Assembly (NCBI RefSeq): GCF_009909145.1
Contig: NZ_JAAAPJ010000009.1
Coordinates: forward strand, 1 to 64,000
Origin: Corallococcus silvisoli
Lineage (GTDB): Bacteria > Myxococcota > Myxococcia > Myxococcales > Myxococcaceae
Reading direction: 5' to 3'
DNA length: 64,000 nt
Made by a program: the position numbers and the translations under genes. Below are positions 59,504-64,000 of this stretch, one piece after another. Below the pieces are notes generated by a model. The model did not search any database. It was given only the letters and a program-made list of their open reading frames with translations, and had not been told where the DNA came from. Numbering within the stretch: position 1 is the stretch's first letter; every line of letters begins with the position of its first letter.

Positions 59504-60202
59504 TCATGCAAGGGCCTCGTCCGGCGCCTGCTCGAGCTCCGGCGCCGGGGCCCCATCGTGCACCAGTCCGCCGCCTCGCAGATACAGCCAGCGGGGCAGG
59601 GGGAGATCCACGGGTGCTTCCGGCGCGGCCACGAGCAGCGTTCCCTGGCCGGCGACCTCCAGCAGCACGCGGGCCACCTGCCTCGCGGTCCCTGGATCCA
59701 GGCCCGCGAACGGATCATCCGCCAGCAACACGGCGGGCCTCGCCGCCAGGGCCCTCGCGAGCCCCGCGCGCTTCTTCATGCCTCCGGACAGCCGCTCCGG
59801 CAGCGTGTCCGCCGCGTCCGCGAGGCCCACCGAGCGCAGCACCGCGTCCGTGCGCTCGCGGGCCTCGGGTTCCGGCACGTGCCTGCGCAGCAACGGCTGC
59901 ATCACGTTCTGCCGCACCGTCAGCGAGTCGAAGAGCGCGTCCGTCTGGAACACGAAGCCGAACGACGCCTGCTGCCTGCGCCGCTCCTGCGCCGTGAGCC
60001 TCGCGACGTCCTGACCGTCCCATGTGACGCGGCCGGAGGAGGGGAGCAGCAGGCCCGCGAAGGCCTTGAGCAGCGTCGTCTTGCCCGAACCCGAGCGCCC
60101 GAGGATCAGCGCCTGCGTGCCCGGAGGCAGATGGCAGTCCGTGGGTTTCAGCACGGTCCTGGCGCCGTAGCGGAGACCGAGGGCTTCGGCGCGCAGGTCC
60201 AT
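59504..60202 (-). CDS. MlaF-like ABC ATPase (canonical signature)
   Basis: This is a 232-residue ATP-binding subunit. Walker A is GRSGSGKTT, the Q-loop FVFQTDALFDS and the signature RLSGGMKKRAGLARAL. Walker B is VLLADDPFAGLDP, with Asp in place of the usual catalytic Glu (AD-D instead of D-E), while the D-loop is intact. No clear switch His is seen (VAAPEAPVD at that place). So this ATPase has a normal signature but an altered catalytic carboxylate, complementary to its partner. ATG 60202 lies four bases after the lipoprotein stop. Confidence 0.86.
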   Translation of the reverse strand: MDLRAEALGLRYGARTVLKPTDCHLPPGTQALILGRSGSGKTTLLKAFAGLLLPSSGRVTWDGQDVARLTAQERRRQQASFGFVFQTDALFDSLTVRQNVMQPLLRRHVPEPEARERTDAVLRSVGLADAADTLPERLSGGMKKRAGLARALAARPAVLLADDPFAGLDPGTARQVARVLLEVAGQGTLLVAAPEAPVDLPLPRWLYLRGGGLVHDGAPAPELEQAPDEALA

Positions 60203-60206
60203 GACG

Positions 60207-62087
60207 CTAGGGGCGGTTGAAGAACTGGTAGGTGCCCAGATTTCCGGCCGCGCCAATCCTCGTGGGCGACGTGCCGTCGATGGAGCGCAGCGAGGGGGTC
60301 CCCGTGTAGGCGGTATCCCAGCGCGTACCGTTGAAGAACTGGATCGTGCCTGCGCCGGTCGTCACATAGACCGCGCGCTGCCCGAAGGCCACCACGCCGG
60401 TCGGGTTCCCCTCCGACGGAGGGAGGGATTGGCGTTGGCTCCAGACCCCGTGGTTGCGCTCCAGGAAGGCGCCGTTGTCACCCACGGCATAGGCGTAGTT
60501 CGCGTTCACCACGTACACGCCGCGCAGGTAGCCATTCGGGATGCCCGCGGGCAGCGTTTCATTCACCCACGTATTGTCCGCCGGGACATAGCGAAGGGCC
60601 TGGAACAGGAAGGGAGTGCCGTTGTTGTCGCGGGCGCCCACTGCCAGCAAGGTGTCAGGCCCTGTGGTCCCGTGCACCGCGCGGAGGTTGATCCCCGTCT
60701 TCACGTTGAGGACCGGCGCATCCGGAGGAGTCCATCGATAGATGAAGCCATTGCTTGCCACCGCATAGAGCGTCGGCGACCCGCCGTCTGTCGAGTCGAA
60801 GCCCACGAGGCCATTGAACGGCACATTGTTTTCGGGCTGCGTGGAGATCACGGTGCAGTCAGTCTGCGTGGGGCCCTTGCTGGCCAGCCCGCCCCCCTCG
60901 CCGGCCAGGAACAGCGTTCCCCCGTCACTGACCCAAGCCGCATTCCACGTGCCAGTGCAAATGGAGGACGTCATGCCCCCGTCGATCTGGATCTTCAGCA
61001 CATTGTTCGCGGTGGCCGGCAGTGGCGCGGCTTCGCCCGCGAGCCAGGCCACGTTCCGGCCCACGGCGATGGCATTCCACTTGGGTTGACCCGCGTCCCC
61101 CGGACTCCCCGCCCACGCCAGGGAACAGGGGCTCACGTCGTCCACGGCGTTGTTACAATCATTGTCCATCCGGTCGCAGACCTCGGGCAGCCCCTTCGCC
61201 ATGTACACGGAGCTCTCGTCGCAGTCGGTGTACTCAGCCGTCGTGCCCGGCGGGGGCGGTCCGCACGTCACACCACCATCCGCTCCCGCCTTCCCATCCC
61301 CGTCTTCATCGAAGAAGTAGGCGGTGGGCTGGATGGTGCTGAAGCACGTGACGCCGCCATCCGTCATGTCGCAGGTGTTCGCTCCCGGGCACGCGAAGGC
61401 ATTCTTGCATTCGCCGTCCAAGGCGAAGACCTCGTCGATCTGGTCGTTGCAGTTGTCGTCCTTGTTATCGCACCGGAACTCCTCCTGGTCCGGGTGGACG
61501 AGCCTGTCGCGGTCATCGCAGTCCCCCGCACGGGAGGCGCTGGTCAGCGCGGGCCGCTCACAGCTCGGCGCGGAGGGATCCAGATACTTGTTGCCGTAGC
61601 CGTCGCCGTCCTCATCCGTGTACCAGACCTTCGGCCCGCCCACGGCCCCGTTCTGGTCGTCGCAGTCCGTGCCGCCACTGGACGTGCTGACGAAGCCGTC
61701 GTCATCGGCGTCCACGGCGCGCAGGGTCAGCTCCACGGGATCGGAAACGCCCTTTCCCGGAATCTCCGCATCCGCCACCGCCTCCGCGACCTGCGCGCCG
61801 TCACAGCCCTGCTCGCGCGCCACGGCGCGGAGCCGCACGTTCTGGCTCCAGCCGGACTGCCGGAACACCGCCACGGACAGCGTGCCCTGGCGCTGGCCCG
61901 CGGGGACCTTCACGGTCGCCACCGTGTGGCGCGCCACGTCGTCCCGGTCGCTGGCCTCCAGCGTGACGCAGCCGGGACGAAATGATTCGTAATGGATCTT
62001 GATGCTCAGCGCCCCAGCCTTGAGGTCATCGCCCTTGGAGCACCCCACCCAGGCCACACCCAGCACAGCGAGCAGGAATAAACGCAT
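60207..62087 (-). CDS. MopE-like metal-motif lipoprotein with propeller-like C-terminus
   Basis: This 626-residue lipoprotein has lipobox WVGC (Cys 16). Residues about 120-325 hold MopE-type metal motifs: VDADDDGF, DEDGDGYGN, DCDDRDRL, DNKDDNCNDQIDE, DEDGDGKAG, DRMDNDCNNAVDD. These Asp-rich loops probably bind calcium or other divalent ions and include paired Cys. The rest (about 330-626) looks like short repeats of strands with Trp/Gly (NVAWLAGEA, AAWVSDGGTLFLAGEG, YAYAVGDNGAF), a likely beta-propeller. It precedes the Mla ATPase by four bases, so it is translated with the transporter. Its location on the surface or outer membrane is inferred. Confidence 0.82.
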   Translation of the reverse strand: MRLFLLAVLGVAWVGCSKGDDLKAGALSIKIHYESFRPGCVTLEASDRDDVARHTVATVKVPAGQRQGTLSVAVFRQSGWSQNVRLRAVAREQGCDGAQVAEAVADAEIPGKGVSDPVELTLRAVDADDDGFVSTSSGGTDCDDQNGAVGGPKVWYTDEDGDGYGNKYLDPSAPSCERPALTSASRAGDCDDRDRLVHPDQEEFRCDNKDDNCNDQIDEVFALDGECKNAFACPGANTCDMTDGGVTCFSTIQPTAYFFDEDGDGKAGADGGVTCGPPPPGTTAEYTDCDESSVYMAKGLPEVCDRMDNDCNNAVDDVSPCSLAWAGSPGDAGQPKWNAIAVGRNVAWLAGEAAPLPATANNVLKIQIDGGMTSSICTGTWNAAWVSDGGTLFLAGEGGGLASKGPTQTDCTVISTQPENNVPFNGLVGFDSTDGGSPTLYAVASNGFIYRWTPPDAPVLNVKTGINLRAVHGTTGPDTLLAVGARDNNGTPFLFQALRYVPADNTWVNETLPAGIPNGYLRGVYVVNANYAYAVGDNGAFLERNHGVWSQRQSLPPSEGNPTGVVAFGQRAVYVTTGAGTIQFFNGTRWDTAYTGTPSLRSIDGTSPTRIGAAGNLGTYQFFNRP

Positions 62088-62310
62088 CGGACACGCATTC
62101 TGGGGCGCGCCCCCCACACCCGGAGTGGGGCGACTGTCGCCACCGTCGGCAGTTGAACCCAAGAGCCTTCTTCTCGACCTTTAAACGCGCCGCGGAGGCA
62201 TCGTCCAGACACGCTCCGCCATCTGCCCCCCGGATGACGTCTTCCGTGCTAGGGCCGCTGACCTCTCAACATTGGCCCCGCCCCATCGGCCCCGCTCCAT
62301 CGCACGACAT

Positions 62311-63711
62311 ATGCCCACCGTCCGCCGTGCCCTCCTCGCCGCGCCCCTGGGTGCATGCCTCTGCGCATGGGCCCCGGACGCGCTCGCCCAGACGCCCCCC
62401 GGGGCGGACCCGGGCCCCGCCATCGAGTCGCCCGCGAGCGCCTTCCCCAAGCCCCAGCCCCCGGACTCCGGCGCCGCCCCCATGACGCTGGAGCGCGCCG
62501 TGGAGCTCGCCTCCGAGCGCAACGAGGCCGTCCTCGCCGCGGGCCAGGTCGCCGAGGCCGCCCACGCGCGCGTCGCCCGCGCCCGCGCCTTCTTCCTGCC
62601 CACCCTCACCGCCGGTGGCACCTATACGCGCCGCCTGCGTGAGTCCACGCGAGAGGTGGGCGGACAGACCGTCGTCCTCCAGAAGTTCAACGCCCTGGGC
62701 GCCGCCTTCACCGGCCGCGTGACGCTCTTCGACGCGCGCGGTTTCCCGCTCTACAAGGCCGCGAAGCTGGAGAGCGAGGCGTCCAAGCTGGACGCCGTGG
62801 AGGCGCGGCGGCAGGTGGCCTTCAGCGCCGCCAACGCGTTCCTGGTCACCCTGGCCAACCAGCAGGTGTATCAGGCCGCCGAGCAGCGCCTGTCCTACGC
62901 GCGCCAGAGCCTGGAGGACGCCAGGGCCCGCGCGAACGCGGGGCTCGCCAGCACCAACGACGTCACCCGCGCGGAGCTGGAGCTGGCCACGGCGGAGTCC
63001 AACCTGGCCGCGGCCCAGGGCACCGCGGAGACGAGCCGCCTGGAGCTGGGCTACCTCCTCGTGGAGCCCGTGCAGGGACAGCTCGCGCCGCCGGAGCCGC
63101 TGCTCGCGGACGCCGTGCGCCCCGCGCCCCCCCTCGACCTGCTCACCCAGGGCGCCACGGACCGGCGGCCGGACATCCTCTCCGCGCGCCTGCGCGTGCG
63201 CTCCCTGAGGGAGAACGCGAAGGAGCCCCTGGCCCGCCTGCTGCCCTCATTGGGTGCGAGCGCCCAGTACCGCCTGACGAACGAGGCGGGCCTCAACGGC
63301 AACGTCGGCGATGGTTTCCTGGCCGTGGACCTCACCTGGACCCTCTTCGATGGCGGCACCCGCTACGCCGAGCGCCACGAGCGCGTGGCCAACGCCAACG
63401 CCGCGGAGCTGAACACCCAGGCCGCCACCCGGCGCGTGCCGGTGGACATCGAACAGGCGCGGGTGAACCTGGAGACGACCCGGGCGGCGCTCGCGCGCAG
63501 CGAGCAGGCCGCCCTCGCCGCGCGGAAGAACGCCGCGGAGACCGGCATCCTCTACCGCCAGGGCCTGTCCACCGCGCTCACGCTGGCGGACGCGTCGCTC
63601 AGCCTCTTCGAAGCGGAGGTCGCGCTGGCGCAGAACCGCTACAGCCTGGGCGTGGCCCTGCTGGGCCTCCGGGCCGCTGTCGGACTCAATCCCCTTGGGA
63701 AGGAACCGTGA
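62311..63711 (+). CDS. TolC-family outer-membrane efflux protein
   Basis: This 466-residue protein begins with a signal peptide (VRRALLAAPLGACLCAWAPDALA) at ATG 62311. It has the OEP duplication: first half MTLERAVELASERNEAVLAA, ARAFFLPTLTAGGTYTRRL, LANAGLASTNDVTRAELELA-like helices, and second half RRPDILSARLRVRSLRENAK, LLPSLGASAQYRL and RYSLGVALLGLRAAVGLNP at the end. It forms the trimeric channel for RND or type I exporters. Its stop overlaps the next adaptor gene by GTGA, so it belongs to that efflux operon. The earlier ATG 62272 lacks a signal. Confidence 0.9.
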   Translation: MPTVRRALLAAPLGACLCAWAPDALAQTPPGADPGPAIESPASAFPKPQPPDSGAAPMTLERAVELASERNEAVLAAGQVAEAAHARVARARAFFLPTLTAGGTYTRRLRESTREVGGQTVVLQKFNALGAAFTGRVTLFDARGFPLYKAAKLESEASKLDAVEARRQVAFSAANAFLVTLANQQVYQAAEQRLSYARQSLEDARARANAGLASTNDVTRAELELATAESNLAAAQGTAETSRLELGYLLVEPVQGQLAPPEPLLADAVRPAPPLDLLTQGATDRRPDILSARLRVRSLRENAKEPLARLLPSLGASAQYRLTNEAGLNGNVGDGFLAVDLTWTLFDGGTRYAERHERVANANAAELNTQAATRRVPVDIEQARVNLETTRAALARSEQAALAARKNAAETGILYRQGLSTALTLADASLSLFEAEVALAQNRYSLGVALLGLRAAVGLNPLGKEP

Positions 63712-64000
63712 AGGCAATGCAACGCACTGGAATGCTGGCCCTGTCGCTGGCGGTGCTGTCCCTGGCTCCCGGCTGCAAGAAGGACGCGCCCGCGCAGGGC
63801 GGCGGCAAGAGCGGCGTGTCCGGCCGCGGCCCCCTCCAGTTCCCCGTGGAGGTCGCGCCCGTGGAGGCGCGCGACGTGGAGTACGCGGTCAGCGCCGTGG
63901 GCGCGGTGGAGGCCTTCGAGCGCGTGCAGATCACCGCGCGGGTGCCGGGCGCCCTGGAGCGCGTGAACTTCAGCGAGGGCCAGGCGGTGAAGAAGGGCGA
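63708..64000 (+). CDS. RND/HlyD periplasmic adaptor, 5' part (cut by window edge)
   Basis: The start of an efflux adaptor lipoprotein: signal with lipobox APGC (LALSLAVLSLAPGCKKD), a Gly-rich stretch, then the first barrel-sandwich strands (VEVAPVEARDVEYAVSAVG, RVNFSEGQAVKKGE). GTG 63708 overlaps the TolC stop (GTGA) with AAGGAA upstream; ATG 63717 is the alternative. The pump gene is presumably just outside the window. This would make a complete tripartite exporter separate from the adaptor-pump pair at 51888-56172. Confidence 0.85.
   Translation, partial: MKAMQRTGMLALSLAVLSLAPGCKKDAPAQGGGKSGVSGRGPLQFPVEVAPVEARDVEYAVSAVGAVEAFERVQITARVPGALERVNFSEGQAVKKG

Overview
The window is very GC-rich and gene-dense, and it looks like a chromosome segment of a myxobacterium, most probably a Myxococcaceae member such as Corallococcus or Myxococcus. 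The genus is an inference. The supporting family signatures are a MYXO-CTERM tail, a fibro-slime protein with Cys-rich DUF4215-type repeats, a MopE-like metal-motif lipoprotein, a Ser/Thr kinase of myxobacterial layout, a sigma54 activator and a Spo0M-like protein. I recognised no rRNA, tRNA, insertion sequence, prophage or CRISPR array.

Layout. 1-6.8 kb: the end of a WD40-like protein, a sorting-tagged sugar dehydrogenase, a small secreted beta-repeat protein, a Kef-type antiporter and two small membrane proteins. 7-12.6 kb: an iron-uptake block made of TonB, a PepSY membrane reductase-like protein, a TonB-dependent siderophore receptor and a PiuC/YbiX-type hydroxylase, with Fur-box-like palindromes at both promoters. 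12.6-18 kb: a universal stress protein, an SDR lacking its catalytic Tyr and Lys, a secreted trypsin-like lipoprotein and a two-gene sarcosine-oxidase-like flavoenzyme. 18.2-20.8 kb: an ECF sigma factor, a ZAS anti-sigma factor and an STN/beta-helix membrane protein in one operon. 20.9-28.7 kb: TruD, a lipoprotein, an FHA-GAF-cyclase followed by a zinc-ribbon Ser/Thr kinase, and a GIDE-like membrane protein.

28.7-43.6 kb: a fibro-slime lipoprotein, a sugar porter, an MBL hydrolase coupled to a sigma54 activator, an orphan ParA, a secreted peptidase-like hydrolase, glutaminase, a MerR/hydrolase pair, an MFS permease, and a metallophosphoesterase paired with a caspase-fold (C25/CHAT-like) protein. 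43.6-47.2 kb: a compact class II lanthipeptide locus, with a 65-residue precursor and a LanM synthetase. It lies back-to-back with the caspase-like gene and has no transporter or leader protease of a known LanT/LanP type beside it.

47.2-64 kb: a DEAD-box helicase, a Spo0M-like protein, a Gfo/Idh/MocA oxidoreductase, a thioesterase and an RND adaptor-pump pair. These are followed by a tightly coupled six-gene operon (MopE-like lipoprotein, ATPase, permease, permease, ATPase with an altered signature motif, MCE protein) that looks like a heterodimeric Mla-type lipid transporter. At the right edge are a TolC-family protein and the start of another RND adaptor.

The most interesting parts are the lanthipeptide locus with its divergent caspase-like/phosphoesterase pair, the asymmetric Mla-like transporter with a co-transcribed MopE-like lipoprotein, and the sigma/anti-sigma-controlled STN-beta-helix protein. 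All functional calls come from reading motifs by eye; no database search was run.
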